Shown here: positions 7,234-14,321 of the stretch, one piece after another | Layout: every line of letters starts with the position of its first letter | How positions within the stretch are numbered: position 1 is the stretch's first letter | Source: an uncultured Clostridia bacterium | GTDB lineage: Bacteria > Bacillota > Clostridia > TANB77 > CAG-508 | Direction of reading: 5' to 3' | Assembly (NCBI GenBank): GCA_934155165.1 | Contig: CAKPGS010000029.1 | Span: 1-14,321, forward strand | Length of the DNA: 14,321 nt | The notes under the pieces: model-generated | Told to the model about the DNA's origin: nothing | Database searches by the model: none | The model's input: the letters and a program-made list of their open reading frames with translations, nothing else | Translations under genes and position numbers: made by a program

Positions 7234-9282
7234 TTATTTTTTCTTTTTTCTTGTTTTCTTTTTTTCTGTTTCTTGTTTTATTTCTTCTGCATCTTCTGGA
7301 TTATATTTTTCTCCTTTTTTTGGTTTATTCCAAGATATATAATCACAACTTGCTGGGTTGTTTTCACATATATAGTAATTTCTTCTTTTCTTTGTTTTTC
7401 TTATTTGAACTTTTCCTCCACATTTCGGACATGGTTCTTCTATTGTTACTACATATGGTTTTGCATTTTTACATTCTGGATAACCAGGACATGCTAAAAA
7501 TTTGCCATATCTTCCATATTTTACAACCATCATTCTTCCACATTTTTCACAAGGTATATCTGTTACTTCTTCTTCAAGTTCAACATGCTCTAAGTTTTTC
7601 TCAACTTCTTCTACTTCTTTTATAAATGGACCATAAAATTCTTCTATCATTTTTTTCCATTCTTCTTTTCCTTCAGCAATTTCATCAAATTCGTTTTCTA
7701 TTTTAATTGTAAATTCTTCATTTACAACATCTGAAAAGTTTTCTATAAGAAGTTTGTTTACTGCTTTTCCTAATTCTGTTGGATATAGTTGTTTCTTTTC
7801 TTTTTCTATATATCTTCTATCTAAAATTGTTGTAATTGTTGGTGAATATGTACTTGGTCTACCTATTCCTTTTTCTTCTAAGGCTTTTACCAAGCTTGCT
7901 TCTGTATATCTTGGTGGTGGCTCTGTAAAGCTTTGTTTTCCTTCTATGCTTTCTTTTTTTACTTCTTGTTTTTCTTTTAAATCTGGAACATTTGAATTGT
8001 CTTCTTTGCTTTCAACATCAACACCTTCTACATATAAAGCCATAAATCCTTTAAATTTAATAGATTGTCCATTTGCTTTAAAAGTATAATTATTAGCATC
8101 TATTGTTGCTGATATTGTATTAAATACTGCAGGTGCCATTTGACTTGCTAAAAATCTATTATAAATTAATTTATATAATTTATATTGGTCTTTATTTAAA
8201 GATTCTTTTATAGCTTCTGGATTAACATCTATATATGTCGGTCTTATTGCCTCGTGAGCATCTTGTGAATCTGCTTTTGTTTTATAATATCTATTTTCGT
8301 AGTACTCTTCTCCATATTGTTTTACAATTTCTTGCTTTGCTACTTTTCTTGCTTCTTCAGAAATTCTTGTAGAGTCTGTTCTCATGTATGTAATTAAACC
8401 TACTGTTCCTCTTTCTGGAATTTTTACACCTTCATATAAACCTTGTGCAACAGACATTGTTTTCTTTAATGTAAATCCTAATTTTCTTGATGCTTCTTGT
8501 TGCATTGTACTTGTTGTAAAAGGTGGTGCAGGAGTACGTTTTCTTTCTCCCTTTTTTACTTCTTCTACAATAAATTTAGCATTTTCAATTGCTTTTAATA
8601 TTTCATCTACTTCTTCTTGTTTATGCAAGTCTAATTTTTTTCCATTTTTTCCATAGAATTTTGCTACGAATTTTTTCTTAGACTCTTTGTCCAATAAATT
8701 CGCATAAATATTCCAGTATTCTTCTGGAATAAATTTTTCTATTTCATTTTCTCTATCTACAATTAACTTAACAGCAACAGATTGAACTCTACCAGCTGAT
8801 AGTCCTCTTCTTACTTTTTTCCATAATACAGGACTCATTTTATAACCAACTATTCTATCTAAAACACGTCTTGCTTGTTGTGCATCTACTAAATTTTTAT
8901 CTATAGTACGTGGTTCTTTAATTGCTTTTTGTACTGCTGGTTTTGTAATTTCATTAAAAGTAACTCTATTTTGAGCATCCTCTGGTATATCTAAAATATG
9001 TGCTAAATGCCAAGCTATAGCTTCTCCTTCACGGTCGGGGTCAGTTGCGAGAAATACTTTTTTTGCTGCTTTTGCATCTTTTTTTAAAGATTTTATTAAA
9101 TCTCCTTTTCCCCTTATGTTTATATATTGTGGTTCAAATGTTTTCTCATCTACACCTAATTTAGATTTTGGTAAATCCCTTATATGTCCCATAGAAGCTA
9201 CAACTTTTGTACTACCACCTAAAAATTTTTTAATTGTATTCGCCTTTGCAGGTGATTCAACAATTATTAATTTATCAGCCAT
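7234..9282 (-). CDS. topA: DNA topoisomerase I
   Basis: This type IA topoisomerase relaxes negative supercoils. The ATG at 9282 is chosen because AGGTG lies 6 nt before it; the in-frame ATG at 9306 has no ribosome site. The product is 682 aa. The toprim domain opens with ADKLIIVESPAKANTIKKFL and has the DPDREGEAIAWHLA acidic motif (Asp81/Asp83). The central domain carries the catalytic tyrosine in GLITYMRTDSTRIS (Tyr299). GIGRPSTYSPTITTI marks the later core. Two C4 zinc ribbons follow (CEKCGRM...CPGYPEC and CPKCGGK...CENNPASC). A Lys-rich tail ends the protein. The order and length are those of Firmicutes TopA. It has its own promoter and terminator. In 682 codons it uses CGT for Arg but never CGG. 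Confidence 0.97.
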   Translation of the reverse strand: MADKLIIVESPAKANTIKKFLGGSTKVVASMGHIRDLPKSKLGVDEKTFEPQYINIRGKGDLIKSLKKDAKAAKKVFLATDPDREGEAIAWHLAHILDIPEDAQNRVTFNEITKPAVQKAIKEPRTIDKNLVDAQQARRVLDRIVGYKMSPVLWKKVRRGLSAGRVQSVAVKLIVDRENEIEKFIPEEYWNIYANLLDKESKKKFVAKFYGKNGKKLDLHKQEEVDEILKAIENAKFIVEEVKKGERKRTPAPPFTTSTMQQEASRKLGFTLKKTMSVAQGLYEGVKIPERGTVGLITYMRTDSTRISEEARKVAKQEIVKQYGEEYYENRYYKTKADSQDAHEAIRPTYIDVNPEAIKESLNKDQYKLYKLIYNRFLASQMAPAVFNTISATIDANNYTFKANGQSIKFKGFMALYVEGVDVESKEDNSNVPDLKEKQEVKKESIEGKQSFTEPPPRYTEASLVKALEEKGIGRPSTYSPTITTILDRRYIEKEKKQLYPTELGKAVNKLLIENFSDVVNEEFTIKIENEFDEIAEGKEEWKKMIEEFYGPFIKEVEEVEKNLEHVELEEEVTDIPCEKCGRMMVVKYGRYGKFLACPGYPECKNAKPYVVTIEEPCPKCGGKVQIRKTKKRRNYYICENNPASCDYISWNKPKKGEKYNPEDAEEIKQETEKKKTRKKKK

Positions 9283-9324
9283 TTCTTCACCTCTCGAAAT
9301 TAACATTTTAATTCAACTTAACAT

Positions 9325-9353
9325 ATTTTAGACCATAATTGATTTATTTGCAA
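9325..9353 (-). promoter_or_regulatory. Sigma-A promoter of topA
   Basis: TTGCAA (9348-9353) and TAAAAT (9325-9330) are 17 nt apart on the minus strand, about 45 nt before the chosen topA start. The in-frame ATG at 9306 would lie close to the transcription start, which supports the start at 9282. Confidence 0.65.
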
Positions 9354-9396
9354 CATTAATATTAAAATTTATAATTATAATTAAGAATTTAGTTTT

Positions 9397-9521
9397 AAAA
9401 TTGCAAAAGATATTTTTTCTTATACCTTGGTGTCGCAATCTGAGTATTTAAAAATGGTCTATCGACCATTCTGCACTTAAATACATTTTTTATAAAATCA
9501 ATTTATATATTTTGCAATTTT
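9397..9521. repeat. Nested inverted repeats between the DUF6514-like gene and topA
   Basis: A perfect 12-bp outer pair AAAATTGCAAAA (9397-9408) / TTTTGCAATTTT (9510-9521) encloses GTATTTAA (9444-9451) / TTAAATAC (9477-9484), which encloses AATGGTC (9453-9459) / GACCATT (9464-9470). Three pairs share one centre, which suggests a structured RNA or a decayed palindromic element and not only a terminator. Confidence 0.6.
9448..9470 (-). terminator. Terminator of the DUF6514-like gene
   Basis: On the minus strand AATGGTC-GATA-GACCATT is followed by TTTTAAATAC. It lies about 73 nt after the stop at 9543 and before the topA promoter. Confidence 0.65.
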
Positions 9522-9542
9522 ATAGCATATAATTTTTATCAA

Positions 9543-9839
9543 CTAATGAAATAAATCTTGTATTACTTCTTCGGCTGATACTGGTGTTACCTCATTTCTT
9601 TTCAATATTTCTAGTAACATTTCAATTGTATTTTCATCTGATGTAATATTATTAATTTCTGCTTTTTCTGTTAATACTTCATCTCCTTTATATTTTGTTT
9701 TAAAAATTTCAATTCCATAATTTTCTTTGTAATTTTCTTCATTTGTTACTTTATAATATTCTAATTTTATAGGTGTGTATATATTTGCTTCTTTTAGTTG
9801 TTCCTTATTAATAAAAGTTCCTCCATAAAAAGTTTTCAT
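9543..9839 (-). CDS. Small conserved protein, DUF6514-like
   Basis: The product is 98 aa, soluble and acidic at its C-terminus. Its pattern is KLEYYKVTNEENYKENYGIE near the start, then EKAEINNITSDENTIEMLLE, then NEVTPVSAEEVIQDLFH. This resembles the DUF6514 family of small clostridial proteins of unknown function, judged by memory of the family's YGIEI and VTPV motifs, so the assignment is tentative. The ATG at 9839 follows GGGGGA (8 nt), with a strong promoter upstream and a terminator downstream, so it is transcribed alone. No function can be given. Confidence 0.7.
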   Translation of the reverse strand: MKTFYGGTFINKEQLKEANIYTPIKLEYYKVTNEENYKENYGIEIFKTKYKGDEVLTEKAEINNITSDENTIEMLLEILKRNEVTPVSAEEVIQDLFH

Positions 9840-9873
9840 TTGTAAATCCCCCTATATTTAAACTAACTTCCTT

Positions 9874-9902
9874 ACAATATCCATATTTTGGAAATTAGTC
9901 AA
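9874..9902 (-). promoter_or_regulatory. Sigma-A promoter of the DUF6514-like gene
   Basis: TTGACT (9897-9902) and TATTGT (9874-9879) are 17 nt apart on the minus strand, about 35 nt before the start. CTTTT-N6-AAAAG lies just upstream of the -35 box (about 9904-9919) and could be an operator, but it is short. Confidence 0.75.
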
Positions 9903-10012
9903 GAACTTTTATGCGCAAAAGCCTATCTGTTTCTACTCTTTTCGACAATATATAAAACACTTTGATATTTTTTAAATGTTTTTTTATTTTTTGTAATAAA
10001 AACTTAATAAAA

Positions 10013-10736
10013 TTAACTATTAAAATAATCCATTATTCCTAAATATATTCCCCATGCAAGTTTATTTTGATATTCATCTGTTAGTAATTGAGCTTCTTCT
10101 TCTTTGTTTGATAAAAATCCACACTCTACAATAGAAATTGGTATTTCTACTTTTCTTATTATATATACATTTTCTAGCTTCATTGCAACCCTATTATTTT
10201 CTTTTTGGATTGCTTCATTCAAGCTACTTTGTAAACTTTTTGCAAGTTTTATACTGTTTTCATCATCCTTTTTAAAAAAACATTGCCAGCCTGAATATTG
10301 TTCTTGCGGAATTTTATTCAGATGTATTGAAACAAATATGTCTGCTGATGATTCATTTCCAATTTTTACTCTATTATGTATGTCTGAAATTTTCTTTTCT
10401 CTTAAAGTTTTTTTATCTAAATCATAAATTGCACTTTCATCTGAACGAGTTAATATTACTGTTGCTCCACTTTGTTCTAGTAAATTTTGAACTTTGAATG
10501 CAATTTTCAAATTTATTTCCGCTTCTGTTGTTCCATTTGAACTCTGTGCTCCTTCATCCGGAGTTCCATGTCCGTGCATCTAATACAATTACTTTATTTG
10601 AAACTGGTAGGCTAACAGTTTCAACACTCTGAATTTCCTTATTTAAACTATTATTTTGGAATAAATAAAAAGCACATATAGAAAAAACAAAACATGAAGC
10701 AATAAAAATTATTCTTTTTTTGTGTAAAACAATCAT
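10013..10736 (-). CDS. cwlD: CwlD-type N-acetylmuramoyl-L-alanine amidase, interrupted by a +1 frameshift at CGG-A
   Basis: This is a zinc Amidase_3 enzyme. CwlD removes the peptide side chain so that muramic delta-lactam can form in spore cortex. The ATG at 10736 follows GGGAGA (8 nt); the ATG at 10751 has no ribosome site. Residues 1-54 contain a membrane anchor (about 9-24) and end in KVIVLDA. The zero frame then reads CGG (10574-10572) and stops 6 codons later. One base on, the reading is GHGTPDEGAQSSNGTTEAEI, completing the Zn-binding site: His56 of GHG, Glu71, His138 (FVSIHLNKI) and the catalytic Glu204 (IVECGFLSN). With the skip the protein is 240 aa, close to B. subtilis CwlD (about 237). 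The invariant Gly of GHG is the residue decoded at the site. It implies a spore former, unless the gene is non-functional. Confidence 0.92.
10571..10574 (-). other. +1 frameshift site CGGA in cwlD (codon 55)
   Basis: The zero frame reads GAT GCA CGG ACA TGG and the conserved reading is GAT GCA (C) GGA CAT GGA, giving D-A-G-H-G. The zero-frame stop TGA follows 6 codons after CGG. A small CGGA...TCCG complement just downstream could form a weak hairpin, but the other sites lack one. Confidence 0.9.
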
Positions 10737-10781
10737 AAAAAAATCTCCCATATTAAATATTTTTTATATATTTATATGAGA
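10737..10781 (-). promoter_or_regulatory. Terminator-like hairpin covering the cwlD ribosome site
   Basis: On the minus strand TCTCATATAAATAT (10768-10781) can pair with ATATTTAATATGGGAGA (10744-10760), leaving small bulges, followed by ATTTTTTTATG. The 3' arm holds the GGGAGA ribosome site of cwlD. It may end transcripts of the GGDEF gene, hide the cwlD ribosome site, or both. Confidence 0.5.
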
Positions 10782-10798
10782 AATTTTTTATTTTATTA

Positions 10799-11722
10799 CT
10801 ATTTTTTTCTTCTATCTATTGCATAGCTACTTCCCATTATGGTTTTTGCTACATGTTTAACTTGTGCTCCAACTTCTCCTATTTCTAGTATATTCTTAAA
10901 TCTTCCTTTATCTGCTTCTACAACGCCTATTGATAGTGATGTTAATGGGAACTGTTCCATTATTCCTTTTCTATTTTCTACTTCTAAATATCCTCTTTTT
11001 AGGTCTTCTTTTGTAAAAAATTTATGTATATCCTTATCAAATTCTGCTAATATGTTTTGACAAACATTTTCATAATCTGTTTTAGAAACAATAGCTACAA
11101 AATCATCTCCTCCGATATGTCCAACAAAGCAATGATTCCCCTTTAAACTATGTATATTTCTTACTATTGTTTTTGCTGTATATTTTATTATTTCATCGCC
11201 CTTTAAGAATCCATATACATCATTATATTCTTTAAAATGATCTAAATCGGCATATAATACAGCAAATTCTTCTTCATTCATAACTCTCTTTTTTAATTCA
11301 GCAAGTATTTGAACATTACCTGGAAGGCCTGTTAGAGGACTTACTCTTCTATTTACGTACATTAATCTCATTATATTTTTCACAGTATAATACAAATAAT
11401 CTACATCTATAGGTTTTTTTATATAATATTCAACAGCCGTTTCTAATACAGCTATTCTGTGTGTTTTTTCAGTGTTTGATGATACTACTATAATTGGCGT
11501 AATTCCATTATCTTCATTTGCTCTAATAGTTTTGCAAAATTCAATTATGTTTCTTTGAAGGTGATCTTCATCAACTATAATTAATGATGGAATATTTCTT
11601 AAAGCTATATCTATCTGTTCTGTTTTTACTATTTTTATTTTAAAATTTTCATCTTTAAATAAACTTTGTACTTGATTTGCATCTTCTGTGTTATCATTTA
11701 TTATATAAATTTCCTGTAACAT
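10799..11722 (-). CDS. Response-regulator receiver / GGDEF diguanylate cyclase
   Basis: The protein has 307 residues in two domains. A receiver-like domain (about 1-120) has the probable phospho-acceptor Asp51 (SLIIVDEDH), the conserved Ser81 region (IIVVSS) and Lys103 in YIKKP; the first acidic pair is reduced to Asn-Asp (IINDN). A GGDEF domain (about 125-300) starts with SPLTGLPGN and has LYADLDHFKEYND (metal/GTP site) and the signature GGDDF (204-208), a permitted active variant. The expected product is cyclic di-GMP. No RxxD product-inhibition site is seen five residues before the signature. The ATG at 11722 follows AAGGAGA. It follows the Ig-like gene after a weak terminator, and no partner histidine kinase is in view. 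It has no in-frame CGG. Confidence 0.9.
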   Translation of the reverse strand: MLQEIYIINDNTEDANQVQSLFKDENFKIKIVKTEQIDIALRNIPSLIIVDEDHLQRNIIEFCKTIRANEDNGITPIIVVSSNTEKTHRIAVLETAVEYYIKKPIDVDYLYYTVKNIMRLMYVNRRVSPLTGLPGNVQILAELKKRVMNEEEFAVLYADLDHFKEYNDVYGFLKGDEIIKYTAKTIVRNIHSLKGNHCFVGHIGGDDFVAIVSKTDYENVCQNILAEFDKDIHKFFTKEDLKRGYLEVENRKGIMEQFPLTSLSIGVVEADKGRFKNILEIGEVGAQVKHVAKTIMGSSYAIDRRKK

Positions 11723-11751
11723 TTATTTCTCCTTTGTTTTTAATCTTACAA

Positions 11752-11777
11752 TACAAATAGGGTCGGAAGTTCGACCC
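11752..11777 (-). terminator. Hairpin after the Ig-like repeat gene
   Basis: On the minus strand GGGTCG (11772-11777) and CGACCC (11760-11765) form a 6-bp stem with loop AACTTC, followed by TATTTG. The U-tract is poor, so some read-through into the GGDEF gene is likely. Confidence 0.55.
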
Positions 11778-11782
11778 TTATT

Positions 11783-12718
11783 TTATGGATTATACGTACA
11801 TGTACCTTCAAATGTTCCTTTTGCTCCATCAAAATTATATGCAGAAACTGTTAGTGTATTCTCTCCTGTTGTCATTTCTATTTTGTATTGTATTTGTTTT
11901 TCTTTATAATTACTTAAGTCTATTGCATATTCTTTTCCATTTAAAGTAAATTCTATTTTTTTAACTGCTTCTTCATCTGAAACAGATAAAATTAAATATT
12001 TCATATTCTCTGAATCTTGAACAACAGATATTATAGGTTTTATAACTCCTTTTACCTCTTGAGTTTTTTCTGTTGTTAAATTTCTTTTATTAACAGCTAC
12101 AACTGTTATAGTGTGTTGTCCTTTAGGAATTTCAACTTCTGTTTCTATTTGTGCTAGAGATTCATCCGAAGCTTCAATTTTCTTTTCTTCTCCATCATCC
12201 CATCTATAGGTTATATATGCCATTTGTTCATTATCTTTTGCCGTAAGTTTTAACTTTCCATTATTACCTTCTATTGCTAATTGAGGTGCTTTTGCTTCAA
12301 CATCATATTTCTTTTCATATCCAATGGTTTTTCCATTTATATCATATACAACTAAATTTAATGTATTGCTACCCACTGGTAATTCAATATTTTGTTCAAT
12401 ATAGTCTTTGCCTTCTGCATTGATTGTTTGTTCTTCTTCATCATTCCATTTATAAGTTATTTTTTCTATCCCTTTTTTTGATTTTGCTATAACTACTAAA
12501 CTTTCATTTTGTTTTTCGACATTTACCTCTGGTCTAGAACCACTAAATGATATGTTATTGTTTTGAACAAATGCATAACCAGCAACACTTACACATGATA
12601 TTCCAAAAATAATTAATATTATAACAAAAAATTTTACAATTTTATTTATTTCTATATTACTTGAAGAACTTTTCTTAGTTTTCTGAACACTGCTTACACT
12701 AAGAATTTGATTTTTCAT
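11783..12718 (-). CDS. Membrane-anchored protein with three Ig-like repeats
   Basis: The product is 311 aa from the ATG at 12718, which has AGGTG 7 nt upstream. The in-frame TTG at 12742 would lie at the promoter -10 box, so it is rejected. A Ser/Lys-rich cytoplasmic start of about 30 residues comes first. A single membrane segment follows (FFVIILIIFGISCVSVAGYA, about 30-50). Three extracellular Ig-like or Big-type beta repeats come next, each with the pattern IxYxWNDGEEKxIxA...ELPxGxNTLxVxAxNxxG. The repeats occupy roughly 62-140, 141-222 and 223-311. The topology is type II, with the repeats outside the cell. No enzyme motif is present. A structural or wall-associated role is inference. Confidence 0.75.
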   Translation of the reverse strand: MKNQILSVSSVQKTKKSSSSNIEINKIVKFFVIILIIFGISCVSVAGYAFVQNNNISFSGSRPEVNVEKQNESLVVIAKSKKGIEKITYKWNDEEEQTINAEGKDYIEQNIELPVGSNTLNLVVYDINGKTIGYEKKYDVEAKAPQLAIEGNNGKLKLTAKDNEQMAYITYRWDDGEEKKIEASDESLAQIETEVEIPKGQHTITVVAVNKRNLTTEKTQEVKGVIKPIISVVQDSENMKYLILSVSDEEAVKKIEFTLNGKEYAIDLSNYKEKQIQYKIEMTTGENTLTVSAYNFDGAKGTFEGTCTYNP

Positions 12719-12743
12719 ATTATTCACCTCATTATCTAGCAAA

Positions 12744-12772
12744 ATTATAACATAACATTTTTTTAATGTAAA
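12744..12772 (-). promoter_or_regulatory. Sigma-A promoter of the Ig-like repeat gene
   Basis: TTTACA (12767-12772) and a perfect TATAAT (12744-12749) are separated by 17 nt on the minus strand, about 25 nt from the chosen start. Confidence 0.8.
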
Positions 12773-12790
12773 TATTAAATAATAAGATTT

Positions 12791-14321
12791 TTATAATACA
12801 AATTTCTTAATTAAAATAATTCCAGTTGCTGTTGTTATTAACATTAACATGGCTAAACCATAATATGTTTTTGTGTTTTGACCTAGTATAATTGAAAGCA
12901 TAACTGGTGCATCATCTATATCATCTTCTCCATCTTTTTTATTGTCTGGTGTTGAGTCTATATCTGGTGTATTAAACTCATTGTAATCTTTGCTTATTTC
13001 TGCAACATTTGTTTTTAGTCCCATATTATCTTGACTATTTTTCCATGTTAACAATACAGTAACCACTTTGCTTTCTCCTGGTTGTAATAATGTGTCTTTT
13101 AATTGGTCTGTTGTTATAACACCTTCTGTATTTACTGTCCATAATGGATTATCTTCTTTATTAAATTCTAGTCCCTCTGGTATATAGTCTTTAATTTCTT
13201 TTGCATATCCTGCAATCATTCCTTCGTTTGTAATCCTAATTTGATATTCAAATTTTACGGTTATATTTTTTAAGTTCTTTCTTCCTAAGTCTACTTTAAC
13301 AATTTCTTCAGGATCATCTTCAAATTTATGATTTGTTTCTGTAATTTTACTTTCTCCATTTTCAGTAACTATTGCTTTACTTACTATTTTTCTAAGAGCT
13401 AAATCAAAATATACTACCTTAACTTTTTCATAGTCATCATCATCTTCTTGTCCTGGCACATATTTTTTATTTTCTTCATCTTCTTTATATTTTGGTAATT
13501 CTTCATCTGTTGGAAGTTTAAAGTTATCATCTGGAATAGAATCCCTATCTGCTATTTCTTTTCCTTCTGAATCACTATCTTCAGTAATTTGTGCTAAATT
13601 TGTTAAAATTTTTCCATATTCAGCTGTTCCTTTTACTTTGCATTGTATTTGTACAGATTTACTACTTAATGTGTTTGTTGTTTTATCAAAAGCTTTTAAT
13701 AGATTTTCTGTGCTTGCACCTGTATATTGTAAATAATTTGATTTTACTGTTCTTCCGTCTTTTGATACTTCCCATTTATATTTTTGATTAATTTCACTAT
13801 TCTCAACAAATTCTAGTTCTTGTGGTAAATAATCTGTTATTTCATTTACATAACCATCAATTTCACCTTCATTGTATACTGTTATTGTATATGTTATTAC
13901 GCTTCCTTTTACAACTTCTAAAGCTTTTTTAGAATGATTATATTCAGATGTGCTTTCTTTTCCATTTGGTATTAGTTTACTTACATTAATTTGTGGATTT
14001 CTATCTGTTATTTTTTTACCATCTATTTCTGTAATATATTTTCTTAAAGATAAATCAAATGGTTTTTCTATAATTATTCTTTCAAAGTCATCATCATCTT
14101 CTTGTCCTTTAATATAACCATCTTCATTTCCATTCCCTTCATAATCATTTTGCTTTGTTCCTTCTGGTAGGTTAAAATTTCCAGAGCTAGAATCTCTATC
14201 AGGATTTACTTCTCCTCCTTCTTTGTCTTCGTATTTTGTAATTTCAGCAATGTTTGTAATTTTCTCATCTGTTGTTGCTTTTTCATTTACTAGGCATTTT
14301 ACTTTTATATCTATATAATCT
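12791..14321 (-). CDS. Large surface protein with DUF11-like repeats and a C-terminal membrane tail (N-terminus beyond window)
   Basis: The frame is open from the right edge to a TAA at 12791, so 509 codons are visible and the true start is outside. A GTG at 13459 is internal, not a start. About three copies of a 195-220 aa unit are seen. Each has a DUF11-like core (VITYTITVYNEGEIDGYVNE, ITDYLPQELEF), a (T)NxAEIT stretch, then DxDSxPDN and an acidic linker GQEDDDDYE followed by FDLALRKxI. The C-terminus has a membrane segment (YYGLAMLMLITTATGIILIK) and a short KKFVL tail. No LPXTG sortase motif is present, so anchoring is by the membrane helix. This is a stalk-like surface protein; its ligand is unknown. 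No CGG codon is used in any of the 509 codons. Confidence 0.8.
   Translation of the reverse strand, partial: DYIDIKVKCLVNEKATTDEKITNIAEITKYEDKEGGEVNPDRDSSSGNFNLPEGTKQNDYEGNGNEDGYIKGQEDDDDFERIIIEKPFDLSLRKYITEIDGKKITDRNPQINVSKLIPNGKESTSEYNHSKKALEVVKGSVITYTITVYNEGEIDGYVNEITDYLPQELEFVENSEINQKYKWEVSKDGRTVKSNYLQYTGASTENLLKAFDKTTNTLSSKSVQIQCKVKGTAEYGKILTNLAQITEDSDSEGKEIADRDSIPDDNFKLPTDEELPKYKEDEENKKYVPGQEDDDDYEKVKVVYFDLALRKIVSKAIVTENGESKITETNHKFEDDPEEIVKVDLGRKNLKNITVKFEYQIRITNEGMIAGYAKEIKDYIPEGLEFNKEDNPLWTVNTEGVITTDQLKDTLLQPGESKVVTVLLTWKNSQDNMGLKTNVAEISKDYNEFNTPDIDSTPDNKKDGEDDIDDAPVMLSIILGQNTKTYYGLAMLMLITTATGIILIKKFVL

Noticed and set aside
7224..7625. Plus-strand open frames opposite the 3' end of topA
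   Set aside because: They are Phe/Leu-rich shadows of the Lys/Glu-rich topA tail and have no ribosome site.
10571..10574. A downstream hairpin (CGGA...TCCG) as frameshift stimulator in cwlD
   Set aside because: The stem is only about 4 bp and has no equivalent at the mazF or rodA site.
12791..13459. A separate 222-residue protein starting at GTG 13459
   Set aside because: The frame is open far upstream to the window edge with the same repeat pattern, so the GTG is internal.

Overview
The window is AT-rich DNA from a low-GC, Gram-positive bacterium. All thirteen supported protein genes are on the minus strand. A CwlD-type spore-cortex amidase, a GerS-like protein, MinD/MinE with RodA, strong AGGAGG-type ribosome sites, AGA as the main arginine codon and surface proteins with RCC1, InlB-like and DUF11-like repeats together suggest an anaerobic, spore-forming member of the Clostridia, probably an uncultured gut-type lineage. 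That lineage call is inference.

Layout in the direction of transcription (right to left): (1) 14321-12791, the C-terminal part of a large repeat-rich surface protein with a membrane tail; (2) 12718-11783, a membrane-anchored protein with Ig-like repeats, with its own promoter and a terminator; (3) 11722-10799, a receiver-GGDEF diguanylate cyclase; (4) 10736-10013, cwlD; (5) 9839-9543, a small DUF6514-like protein with its own promoter and terminator; (6) 9282-7234, topA, ending in a terminator; (7) 7085-3629, the minD-minE-rodA-dusB operon (gaps of 13-24 nt) between a clear promoter and a terminator; (8) 3349-2292, a GerS-like protein followed by mazF and a terminator; (9) 1910 to the left edge, a secreted RCC1/InlB-repeat protein.

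The main observation is that three conserved genes, mazF, rodA and cwlD, are each interrupted by exactly one extra base, and all three events look the same. In each, the zero frame reaches a CGG codon followed by A. Skipping the C and reading GGA (Gly) restores a full-length family member: 116 aa MazF, 368 aa RodA and 240 aa CwlD. In CwlD the restored Gly belongs to the invariant Zn-binding GHG motif. In MazF it falls on a Gly of the EndoA family. A manual scan of about 4,200 codons found no other in-frame CGG, although CGG occurs 17 times across codon boundaries inside genes; CGT and CGA are used as normal arginine codons. The three codons before the site differ (AGT, TAT, GCA) and no shared stimulatory signal is visible. 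This argues for out-of-frame or four-base decoding of CGGA as Gly at an emptied, possibly unassigned, CGG codon, not for three decayed genes or random sequencing errors. To my knowledge such use in a bacterium is undescribed, but I could not search for it.

Secondary points are a MinE with a long acidic tail, mazF without mazE or alr beside a GerS-like gene, min genes without minC, a roughly 190 bp imperfect palindrome, several intergenic hairpins sharing a GGTCG/CGACC core, and a terminator-like hairpin covering the cwlD ribosome site.
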